Assembly (NCBI GenBank): GCA_015075725.1
Contig: JABTTV010000001.1
Span: 620,001 to 684,000, forward strand
Direction of reading: 5' to 3'
DNA from: Anaerolineales bacterium
GTDB taxonomy: Bacteria; Chloroflexota; Anaerolineae; Anaerolineales; Villigracilaceae
Length of the DNA stretch: 64,000 bases
In this document: piece by piece, positions 1 through 6,329 of the stretch
How the letters are laid out: each line of letters opens with the position of its first letter
How positions within the stretch are numbered: position 1 is the stretch's first letter
Notes under the pieces: generated by a model
Database searches by the model: none
What the model saw: only the letters and a program-made list of their open reading frames with translations
What the model was told of the DNA's origin: nothing
Program-made: the position numbers and the translations under genes

Positions 1-1
1 G

Positions 2-322
2 CTGAACAAACGCTGTTTGAACGAATACCCCTCTGATTTCGACACGCCGACCTGGTCGCCGGATGGAAATTGGATCGCCTCCACCGAAGGCGCAAGCATT
101 CATATCTTCAATATCAGGGATGGTCAGGACATCGTAATTTCGCAGGCGGGAATCGAGCCGCATGGCATCCCGGCATGGTCGCCGGATGGTTTGAGGCTGG
201 CTTTTCAAGCATTCGCCAATGGGAACATGGAACTCTTTCAAGTCCTCGTTCGTACGAACGAGTTCATGCAGGTCACTTCCCTTCCCGGGGTCGATGGAAA
301 ACCAGTCTGGATTGCCAGGTAA
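2..322 (+). CDS. C-terminal part of a PD40/TolB-like beta-propeller protein
   Basis: The frame is open to the left window edge, so only the last 106 or so residues are visible. Two 'WSPDG' blades are clear (TWSPDGNWIAST and AWSPDGLRLAFQ), the hallmark of PD40 repeats in TolB-like propellers, followed by a short 'GKPVWIAR' end. Style and motifs resemble the Gly-rich propeller lipoprotein at 6.3-8.2 kb, so it may be a paralogue exported to the cell surface. No catalytic residues are expected; such propellers usually mediate protein or glycan contacts. The internal TTG that could serve as a start is not needed. A hairpin with a T-tract follows the stop. Confidence 0.7.
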   Translation: MNKRCLNEYPSDFDTPTWSPDGNWIASTEGASIHIFNIRDGQDIVISQAGIEPHGIPAWSPDGLRLAFQAFANGNMELFQVLVRTNEFMQVTSLPGVDGKPVWIAR

Positions 323-345
323 GTTGCGGAAAGAAATATCTTGAA

Positions 346-382
346 AAAACAGCCCGCGGCGTAAATGCCGGGGCTGTTTTTG
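346..382. terminator. Bidirectional intrinsic terminator
   Basis: GC-rich inverted repeat (AACAGCCC.. / ..GGCTGTT) flanked by A-runs on the left and a T-run on the right. It lies between the convergent propeller gene and the solute-binding lipoprotein gene and can serve both. Confidence 0.8.
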
Positions 383-406
383 ATCTATCGTGAATTTTTT
401 GTTCGC

Positions 407-1150
407 TCAGGGAGCGGGGATTTCCATCTTTTCGCCCGGGATGGCAGCGGAATCCCAATACTCATCAAATGGCGCAAGGACCAGCGTCGTTCCGTCGTTG
501 GATTCTGCACGGTAGGGACCGCTGCCCCCATCTCGTCCAGCAAAGGAGGCTGGGCTTCCGATCGCGAATGCGATATCGGTCATTTTCCTGAGGAAATCGG
601 GGTCCGGGGTATTCAGGTGAATAATGACACTACTTTCATCGACTTTTTCCATACCATCCACCGGCGATTTGGGCTTGCCATCGTCTTTGGTATCGCCTTT
701 GAAGCCTTCGAAATTCGCGAGCCATGCAGCATATTCGCCGCTTCCGCGATTTGGGTCTTCCTTGTCAAACCAGCGGTTGAAGTTCAACATAACCACGTCT
801 GCATTCAAGGATGACCCGTCATGAAAGACAACATCTCCACGCAGGTTGAATATATAATCCAGCCCGTCTTCTGAAACCGTGAACGATTCAGCCAGGGCAC
901 CAACGATAACTCCGTCTTGTTCGCGGACCAGTGTCTCGTAAAGGTACAACGAGACTGTCCGGGAGTTCTCGTTCTCCAGGTTTGCCGGGTCAAGATTCAG
1001 GTCCACGCCGGGAGGCGCTTCTTCAGAAGTTGGAGCCGCTTCGGGGGCTGGAGTCCCGGATGCGCCGGAATCCTGATCACTTCCACATGCCGCCAGTAAC
1101 ATACCTGTTATAAGAAGCAGGAAAGGGATAAGTGGTCGTTTTTGAATCAT
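407..1150 (-). CDS. Truncated family-5 solute-binding lipoprotein (ABC transporter)
   Basis: Residues 1-22 form a lipoprotein signal peptide ending in the lipobox 'LLAAC', so Cys22 should be lipidated and the protein anchored outside the membrane. After a Pro/Ala/Glu-rich linker comes sequence typical of the first lobe of SBP_bac_5 peptide/nickel binding proteins (LYETLVRE, LAESFTVSEDGLDYIFNLR, VVFHDGSSLNADVV, then a short 'GPYR' region). Family members have about 500-600 residues; this one stops at 247, just after the GPYR motif, so the second lobe is missing. No permease genes lie nearby. A GAGGAG ribosome site seven bases before the ATG supports the start. It may be a decayed gene or a reduced orphan binding protein. 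Confidence 0.75.
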   Translation of the reverse strand: MIQKRPLIPFLLLITGMLLAACGSDQDSGASGTPAPEAAPTSEEAPPGVDLNLDPANLENENSRTVSLYLYETLVREQDGVIVGALAESFTVSEDGLDYIFNLRGDVVFHDGSSLNADVVMLNFNRWFDKEDPNRGSGEYAAWLANFEGFKGDTKDDGKPKSPVDGMEKVDESSVIIHLNTPDPDFLRKMTDIAFAIGSPASFAGRDGGSGPYRAESNDGTTLVLAPFDEYWDSAAIPGEKMEIPAP

Positions 1151-1304
1151 TTTTTTCTCCTCGAACGTATAATAATTACTGCCCTCTCACCATGGACTAA
1201 AATCCATTACAGTCACCCAGCAGGGATGGGCATTGGGGCAGTTCATCGGCGGCGCTCGAATGCATCCATTCGAGACACTGCGTAGTGATTATAGTCGTTT
1301 CAAG

Positions 1305-1310
1305 TATAAT
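1305..1310 (+). promoter_or_regulatory. TATAAT -10 box, likely leaderless start of the cyclase gene
   Basis: A perfect TATAAT seven bases before ATG 1318. Transcription would begin at or next to the start codon, and no Shine-Dalgarno is present. This argues against the GTG at 1285, which would put the promoter inside the coding region. The same spacing occurs before ligA and lutA. Confidence 0.55.
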
Positions 1311-1317
1311 TTTGCCC

Positions 1318-2880
1318 ATGCTTCCAGAATCCCCGCTTGCCATTATTGAAAGCCGATTACGCTATTTGATTCCCTCGGAGATGTATGCGGAAATGTGGGG
1401 AAACCCTTCTGTGGAGATCATGATCCAGGTGCATAACCACCTGCGGACCCTGCAACGCATCCTCCATGATTACACTTCGAGGCAGATCGACATTGCCCAG
1501 TTGAAGCCGGGAGATGTCAGGACCGAATGGCAGTACGGCACGATGATGTTCACAGACCTGGCGGGTTTCACGAAACTGATGGAAGCCAACGCCTCGAAAG
1601 GTCGCGAAGGCGCGGAAAATCTGCTGAGAGAGCTGACGAAATATTTTTCGACCATGATCTCCGTTATCAGCAAATCGGGGGGCGAACTGGTCGAGTTCAC
1701 CGGCGACGCAATGCTGGTGGTCTTCGCGAAAAAAAAGGAAAAAGCCGACGATGCCCAGCGCGCCATCCGCGCCGGTCTGCGGATGCAGCGCGCGATGAAG
1801 GATTTCGCGGAAATCCAAACCCCGTCGGGGGTCGTCAACCTGCAAATGCGCATCGGGATTCACAGCGGCAGGTTCCTCACGGCAGAGATCGGAACGCCGC
1901 GCCGCATGGAGCATGTCCTGCTCGGCAAGGATGTGCAGAAAGCGAAATTGACCGAAAGCAACGGCCGCAACGAGCGCGTGAACGTTTCGAGCACGGCCTA
2001 TCAGCTTGCAAAGGACGATTTTCGCTTCGAAGAGGGCAACCCGGATTATCACCTGGTCGTGGATGACCTCACCGCAGATTCGCTCGGGGATTACGAAATC
2101 ACACCGGTGGGGCGGCGCAGCGCCAGTAGTGTTCTTTTCGACAGGAAGGACAAAAAGGAAGTCCTGAACAATATCGTCGAACTGCTCAATTCCATCGAAC
2201 CGCTCGCCAGTTACATCCCCGATCCTGTCCTATCGATGCTTGTGGAAAGCGCGGCGGACCGCAAGATCCGCCCGGACTTCCCCACTCCCACCATCATGTT
2301 CGTTAACTTCATCGGCCTGCCTGAATCAGCAGACCGCGCGCTTCCCGGCGAGGAGCGCAAACTGGCGATGAGTTTCTCGAAGGCATTTTCATTGATCAAT
2401 GCCTCGGTCGACGCCCGTGGCGGCGTATTGAAGAAGGTGACCTATCACCTCTCCGGCTCGGACATTGTGATCTACTTCGGCGTCCCGAACGCGCATACGA
2501 ATAACGAAATGCGTGCCGCTTCGGCTGCGATTGCCATCCTCGAGATCGTGGAAGCCATCAATGCAAAAGCCCCCACCATCGGCGGCATCAAGCCGGATGT
2601 GTATTGTCAGATCGGCATCAACATGGGTCCCGCCTTCGTTGCGGAGATCGGCGATCCGCGCGGGAGGCGTGAGTTCAATGTGCTTGGCGATACGGTCAAC
2701 ACGGCGGCGCGCCTGATGAATCGCGCACAAAAGAATCAAATCGTCGTCTCGGAGGCGGTCAAGAACGCCATCGAGGAAAAATATGACTGTACTCCCCTGG
2801 GAGAGATATCCCTCAAAGGTAAGAGCAAGCCCTTGAGTTTGTATGAATTGACGGGGAGAAAATCGAAGGAAGAGAATTAA
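1318..2880 (+). CDS. Tandem-domain class III adenylate/guanylate cyclase
   Basis: Soluble protein of 520 residues with two class III cyclase homology domains and no membrane segment. Domain 1 (about residues 72-230) has both metal-binding aspartates, in 'FTDLAGFT' (Asp80) and 'FTGDAMLVVF' (Asp130), but lacks the Asn/Arg pair (GKDVQKAKL instead of VNxAxRL). Domain 2 (about 315-515) has lost the first aspartate (FVNFIG) but keeps the Asn and Arg in 'GDTVNTAARL' and a Lys in 'LKKVT', where adenylate cyclases carry their adenine-selecting lysine; the partner Asp is replaced by Asn (EFNVLG). The two halves therefore look like one composite active site making a cyclic nucleotide, probably cAMP. A cyclic-nucleotide-binding protein is encoded 1.5 kb away. 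Start chosen from the -10 box spacing. Confidence 0.88.
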   Translation: MLPESPLAIIESRLRYLIPSEMYAEMWGNPSVEIMIQVHNHLRTLQRILHDYTSRQIDIAQLKPGDVRTEWQYGTMMFTDLAGFTKLMEANASKGREGAENLLRELTKYFSTMISVISKSGGELVEFTGDAMLVVFAKKKEKADDAQRAIRAGLRMQRAMKDFAEIQTPSGVVNLQMRIGIHSGRFLTAEIGTPRRMEHVLLGKDVQKAKLTESNGRNERVNVSSTAYQLAKDDFRFEEGNPDYHLVVDDLTADSLGDYEITPVGRRSASSVLFDRKDKKEVLNNIVELLNSIEPLASYIPDPVLSMLVESAADRKIRPDFPTPTIMFVNFIGLPESADRALPGEERKLAMSFSKAFSLINASVDARGGVLKKVTYHLSGSDIVIYFGVPNAHTNNEMRAASAAIAILEIVEAINAKAPTIGGIKPDVYCQIGINMGPAFVAEIGDPRGRREFNVLGDTVNTAARLMNRAQKNQIVVSEAVKNAIEEKYDCTPLGEISLKGKSKPLSLYELTGRKSKEEN

Positions 2881-2887
2881 TAAAATG

Positions 2888-2928
2888 CTCACCCCGAAAT
2901 TTCTTTTTCGCGGGTGAGTTTTTTATTT
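2888..2928 (+). terminator. Intrinsic terminator of the cyclase gene
   Basis: Inverted repeat CTCACCCCGAAA / TTTCGCGGGTGAG followed by a T-rich run. An almost identical hairpin, in the other orientation, ends leuS at 48.6 kb. Confidence 0.85.
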
Positions 2929-2948
2929 TGAAGCGGGGATACGACCAA

Positions 2949-3326
2949 TTAATCAGAGCCCGGCGATTTGCCTTTCAACTTATTATCCAACGCGGACCAT
3001 ATTCCAGCCGCCAATTTACTGCCCTCCTTGCGCCGCAGGTTGACCTTGTAGATCGCTTTTTCCTTCTCGCCGACGCGAATCAGCCAGAATTGTTCGGTCA
3101 GGTCTGAGAGGGCGGAATCCAACTCGATACGGGAGAGGCGGTCCTTATCCGGCATGGCATCCATGACCTCGCACAGGCGCGGGTAACTCGCGCTCAATTC
3201 GCGCAGCATCACGCGCATGATCTTGCGCAGGGCGGGCGGCAGGGCGGCGAGATCGAGCGGCGAAATACCGCCTTCTTTCTGCCTGTCTTTGATTTCCTTG
3301 TCGAGCCTGTCGAACAGTCCGGGCAT
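2949..3326 (-). CDS. Small helical protein of the MinD-like cassette (unknown function)
   Basis: 125 residues with no recognised domain. It is predicted mostly helical, with an N-terminal 'PGLFDRLDKEIKDRQKEGGISPLDLAALPP' region and a C-terminal part that looks like a small winged helix (DRLSRIELDSALSDLTEQFWLIRVG), ending in a basic tail. Last gene of the operon that contains the MinD-like ATPase; the second MinD-like gene at 9.5 kb is also followed directly by a small protein of similar character. An AGGGAGG ribosome site six bases before ATG 3326 selects that start over an upstream TTG that would overlap the previous stop. An accessory or effector of the ATPase is an inference only. Confidence 0.65.
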   Translation of the reverse strand: MPGLFDRLDKEIKDRQKEGGISPLDLAALPPALRKIMRVMLRELSASYPRLCEVMDAMPDKDRLSRIELDSALSDLTEQFWLIRVGEKEKAIYKVNLRRKEGSKLAAGIWSALDNKLKGKSPGSD

Positions 3327-3337
3327 GGGAACCTCCC

Positions 3338-3550
3338 TCAATAAAGTTCAGGCATGCTGATCGGTTCGGGCTGCGGCTCGCATTCGCCGCACCAGATCAC
3401 GTTGGCGACCGCCAGCCCCTTGGGGGTGTTGTTCGCGCCGACGAACATGGTGATGAAGGTGGACATGGTGGCGGCATGTTCCTTGCAGACGAAACGTCCA
3501 CAAAAGGCGCAGGAGGCGCGTGGTTCTTCTTCACAATGCCAGCATTTCAT
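3338..3550 (-). CDS. Small zinc-binding protein (B-box-like cysteine/histidine pattern)
   Basis: 70 residues containing 'CWHC', 'CAFCGRFVCKEH' and a late 'WCGEC', a cysteine/histidine pattern suited to two zinc sites and reminiscent of B-box or AN1-like fingers. The middle is hydrophobic (STFITMFVGANN), perhaps for packing rather than membrane insertion. It lies between the MinD-like ATPase and the small helical protein, with short gaps, so it is co-transcribed with them. A scaffold or adaptor role is likely but not shown by the sequence. Confidence 0.7.
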   Translation of the reverse strand: MKCWHCEEEPRASCAFCGRFVCKEHAATMSTFITMFVGANNTPKGLAVANVIWCGECEPQPEPISMPELY

Positions 3551-3565
3551 GGGAAACCTCTCCCG

Positions 3566-4354
3566 TTATTTCGCATTCAAAATGTAAGGCACGACGTTTT
3601 TCAGCGCCTGCGACCATTCGTGGCCGGGATAACTCAAGGAGAACAGATCCCGGCTGGCATTTTCAGCCATGTCGAACGAGAGCGGCATGACGCTGGTGAC
3701 AGGCGCATCGAACTGAGATTCGATCTCGGCTTTGATCGCAGACGCATCGTGTTTGGGCAGGGCTTTGTTCACCAGCAATAATAGGTTTGGCACATCCAAA
3801 CTCCGCGCAATGTCCACCGTCACCGCGGTTCCCTGCAAGTCCTGGTTATCGGGCCGCAGGATGACGATGAGCACATCCGATGTGGCGATGGAGAGCAGTG
3901 TTTCTTCATTCAGGCCCGGATGCGTATCGATGAATAGATAATCGAGGTCGAATTCGCTGATGGCGGTCTGCAAGCCTTCGTTCAATACGTTGAAGTCGAT
4001 TCCTTCTTTGAGGATCTTGCTGATCTCGCCTCCCTTGATGCTGGACGGGAACAGGAAAATCTGTTTGCCTTTCAATTGGGCGCGCCCCTGGCCCTCGCCG
4101 GGATGTTCCCCCACAGAATAACCAACCTCACGGATGGTTGCGGCGCCGTGCAGAAAATCGTTCAGGGTCTTTCCCATCTTTTGGTCATCCAACCCGAACA
4201 GGACATGGATGCCGGGAGATTGGATATCCGTGTCCACCACGCCCACTCGCCTGCCCATCATGGCGATTTGCGCCGCGAGGTTGGCGGTGGTGTTCGATTT
4301 ACCCGTCCCACCGCGGAACGAGTGAATGGATACGATCTTGCCTTCGCTCATCAT
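3566..4354 (-). CDS. MinD/ParA-like P-loop ATPase (copy 1)
   Basis: 262 residues with the deviant Walker A motif 'FRGGTGKSNTT' near the N-terminus, switch I region 'VVDTDIQSPGIHVLF', and Walker B region 'LDYLFIDTHPGL' in the SIMIBI/ParA-MinD arrangement. Such ATPases dimerise on ATP and position proteins on membranes or DNA. The adjacent ATG codons at the start both follow a GGAGG site; either may be used. Closely related to the ATPase at 9.5 kb, with shared 'IHSFRGGTGKSNTTAN', 'DTDI.SPGIHVLF' and 'IDTHPGLNEETLLSIA' blocks. Its operon links it to a cyclic-nucleotide sensor and a PrsW-like protease, so its activity may follow second-messenger state. It is not the cell-division MinD: no MinC or MinE is nearby. 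Confidence 0.85.
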   Translation of the reverse strand: MMSEGKIVSIHSFRGGTGKSNTTANLAAQIAMMGRRVGVVDTDIQSPGIHVLFGLDDQKMGKTLNDFLHGAATIREVGYSVGEHPGEGQGRAQLKGKQIFLFPSSIKGGEISKILKEGIDFNVLNEGLQTAISEFDLDYLFIDTHPGLNEETLLSIATSDVLIVILRPDNQDLQGTAVTVDIARSLDVPNLLLLVNKALPKHDASAIKAEIESQFDAPVTSVMPLSFDMAENASRDLFSLSYPGHEWSQALKNVVPYILNAK

Positions 4355-4373
4355 GCCTCCATGAATCTTCGAT

Positions 4374-5108
4374 TTACAAACCCTGCCGCTTCTTGCGGAT
4401 GGTCTGCGCCTGTTCCTTCAGCCTGGCATAGAACTCGGTGCCGGTGATCTCTTCGAACTCCTTCTTGCGGCGTTCCTGGTCGATCTCGAACGTCAATTGT
4501 TCCACCTGCTGCTTCAAACCTTCTTCACGCGCCTTCACCCTTCTCACCATGGAATAGAATGCCGAAAGCAATTGCGCCGCCTTGTCATCGTCCGTTCCGG
4601 GGCGGTTGGTGATCGGTTGGGTATGCTCCAAAAACGAATAATCGCCCTCCGCCGTTTTTTGCGACCAATCGATCACTTTTTCGATGTAAGTCGTCGAAAA
4701 GCGCAGTCGGTTGGAAAATCCGCGCAGGATTCCCAAGGACACATCCAGGCGGTGATCGAGCAGGTCGAAAAATGCTTCCTTGGTCAGTTCGAGCGCCTCC
4801 ACTTTATCGAGCGCAATCGCGCCCGCCGACCGCGGACGTTCATCCACCAGCGCAAGCTCGCCGATGGTCTCGCCCGGACCCACCCTGTTGATAATGATCT
4901 CGTCTCCGCGCGCGTCGGTGGTGACGATCTTTAGATGACCCTCCAGAATGAGATGGAACGAATCAGCCGGATCGCCCTTGCGCATCAGGGCATCACCAGT
5001 AGCGTATTTGCGCAGGGTGGCTTTTGCAGCCACTGCCGCAAGCGCGTCGTCCGAAAGTTCCTTGAAAAAATCCGCCTCGCGGATCTTTTCCAAAACCGCA
5101 TCGATCAC
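4374..5108 (-). CDS. Cyclic-nucleotide-binding domain protein
   Basis: 244 residues. Residues about 10-130 form a CAP/CRP-type cNMP-binding beta-barrel, with the phosphate-binding cassette 'IGELALVDERPRSAGAIA', including the Arg and Glu that contact the cyclic phosphate. There is no helix-turn-helix; the C-terminal half is helical and ends in a charged coiled coil (about 185-240), so it is not a CRP-type transcription factor but probably a protein-interaction sensor. The start is a GTG that overlaps the prsW-like stop as GTGA and follows an AGGAGGAG site; a longer open frame upstream is rejected because it runs back through prsW. The neighbouring cyclase is a plausible source of its ligand. 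Confidence 0.85.
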   Translation of the reverse strand: MIDAVLEKIREADFFKELSDDALAAVAAKATLRKYATGDALMRKGDPADSFHLILEGHLKIVTTDARGDEIIINRVGPGETIGELALVDERPRSAGAIALDKVEALELTKEAFFDLLDHRLDVSLGILRGFSNRLRFSTTYIEKVIDWSQKTAEGDYSFLEHTQPITNRPGTDDDKAAQLLSAFYSMVRRVKAREEGLKQQVEQLTFEIDQERRKKEFEEITGTEFYARLKEQAQTIRKKRQGL

Positions 5109-6217
5109 GATTTTGACTCCTCCTGGGTAGTGGATGAATCGCGCATCCGCTCCGATACGCGGTCCCACAACCCGCCTCCCTTTTGACCCGGGCCCGCCGC
5201 GGCGATACGGGCATTGAGCAAATTCCAGATCTGCAAGTCCTGGCCCAGGTACACCTCCCGCACCATCATCATGCAATATGCGCCGATCTGCTTTCTTATG
5301 TCGTTGATGTCCTTCACAAGCTCCTGGATGATCGCTTCGATCTCCTGCCTGCGGGCCTCGCTCTGCGCCGTTTCGATCAATTTGCGTTTGATGCCGATCT
5401 CGGCTTGTTTATAGATCAAATTACGAACCAATGACGTCTTTTCCGCTCCGAAACGCGCTTCGATGGGTTTCAGAACTTCGTTGACCATCTCAATATTGCT
5501 GACCACGCGCGTCTCTTCCTGTGTGACGCGGTCCCCCATGCCGAGTTTTTCCGCCACCCATACCTTTTGCACGTCCATGCCCCGCTTGATGATGTACCAG
5601 ATCAAGGCCATGCCGACAACGCCGTAGCCAATGGCAAATGCCAGGAACGTCCCGGCATTGACCATCGTATTGAACAAGGCATGGAATAAGATCGCCAGCG
5701 CATATCCGCCCAGGATCACGGCCGCGCCCCTGGCTTTACCTCGCTGACCGCGCGAGTACGCCAGCGCAGTGCCGATCACGCCGCTGCCGGTGGCATGTAC
5801 CAGGTTGGTGGAAAATACGCGCGCCACGGCGATCGTAAGGGCAAGTTCGGGTCGTCCGGTCACGTACTCCACATTCTCAATCAGGGCGAACCCGACTCCG
5901 GCTCCAAATCCATACAATGCGCCATCGACGACATAATTGAAATTCGCCCGCGTGACCAGATATATCAGGATCGCCGACTTGAGAATTTCCTCCGCGACCG
6001 GAGCCACCACCCGGATGATCTGGGTGCGTGTCGCAAGACCCGCATCAATGATTGATCGATTGATCCAAAATGCAAACAGGTAGGCGACAATACCGCATAT
6101 CAACGTGACGATGTTCCTGCTGAATTTTGCGGTTTTATGCAGATCGAATCCGCGAAGAAGGTAAAGAAAAACGACCGGCCCGATCAGAGCGATGACGATC
6201 GAAATTGCCAGAGTCAT
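5105..6217 (-). CDS. PrsW-like intramembrane metalloprotease with cytoplasmic tail
   Basis: 370 residues. About seven membrane segments in residues 1-215 carry PrsW/CAAX-protease motifs: 'APVAEEILKS' (paired glutamates), 'DGALYGFGAGVGFALIEN' and a late 'LFHALFN' histidine. PrsW cleaves anti-sigma factors in Bacillus; the substrate here is unknown. The remaining roughly 150 residues form a cytoplasmic helical, partly coiled-coil extension not found in short PrsW proteins, which may contact the downstream sensor and ATPase. First gene of the operon; the cyclic-nucleotide-binding gene overlaps its stop codon. Confidence 0.8.
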   Translation of the reverse strand: MTLAISIVIALIGPVVFLYLLRGFDLHKTAKFSRNIVTLICGIVAYLFAFWINRSIIDAGLATRTQIIRVVAPVAEEILKSAILIYLVTRANFNYVVDGALYGFGAGVGFALIENVEYVTGRPELALTIAVARVFSTNLVHATGSGVIGTALAYSRGQRGKARGAAVILGGYALAILFHALFNTMVNAGTFLAFAIGYGVVGMALIWYIIKRGMDVQKVWVAEKLGMGDRVTQEETRVVSNIEMVNEVLKPIEARFGAEKTSLVRNLIYKQAEIGIKRKLIETAQSEARRQEIEAIIQELVKDINDIRKQIGAYCMMMVREVYLGQDLQIWNLLNARIAAAGPGQKGGGLWDRVSERMRDSSTTQEESKS

Positions 6218-6259
6218 GCGGAAATCTTACCTTATCTGCATATGCCCTGCAAGGACGGA

Positions 6260-6289
6260 AACGCGGCTGCAAGGATTTGCAGCCGCGTT
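6260..6289. terminator. Perfect 13-bp hairpin between two minus-strand genes
   Basis: A 13-base perfect inverted repeat (AACGCGGCTGCAA / TTGCAGCCGCGTT) with a four-base loop lies between the propeller lipoprotein and the prsW-like gene. The T-tract is poor on the minus strand, so termination may be partial. Confidence 0.5.
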
Positions 6290-6329
6290 CATTTGTATTC
6301 ATTTCAGCGCTTGATGCGCAGTCTTCGTA

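Noticed and set aside
1285..1317. GTG at 1285 as the cyclase start
   Set aside because: It would place a perfect TATAAT box inside the gene and has no ribosome site; ATG 1318 fits the repeated leaderless pattern.
3566..4354. MinD-like ATPases as the cell-division Min system
   Set aside because: No MinC or MinE gene is nearby, the Walker A motif differs (RGGTGKSN), and there is no C-terminal amphipathic helix of the MinD kind.
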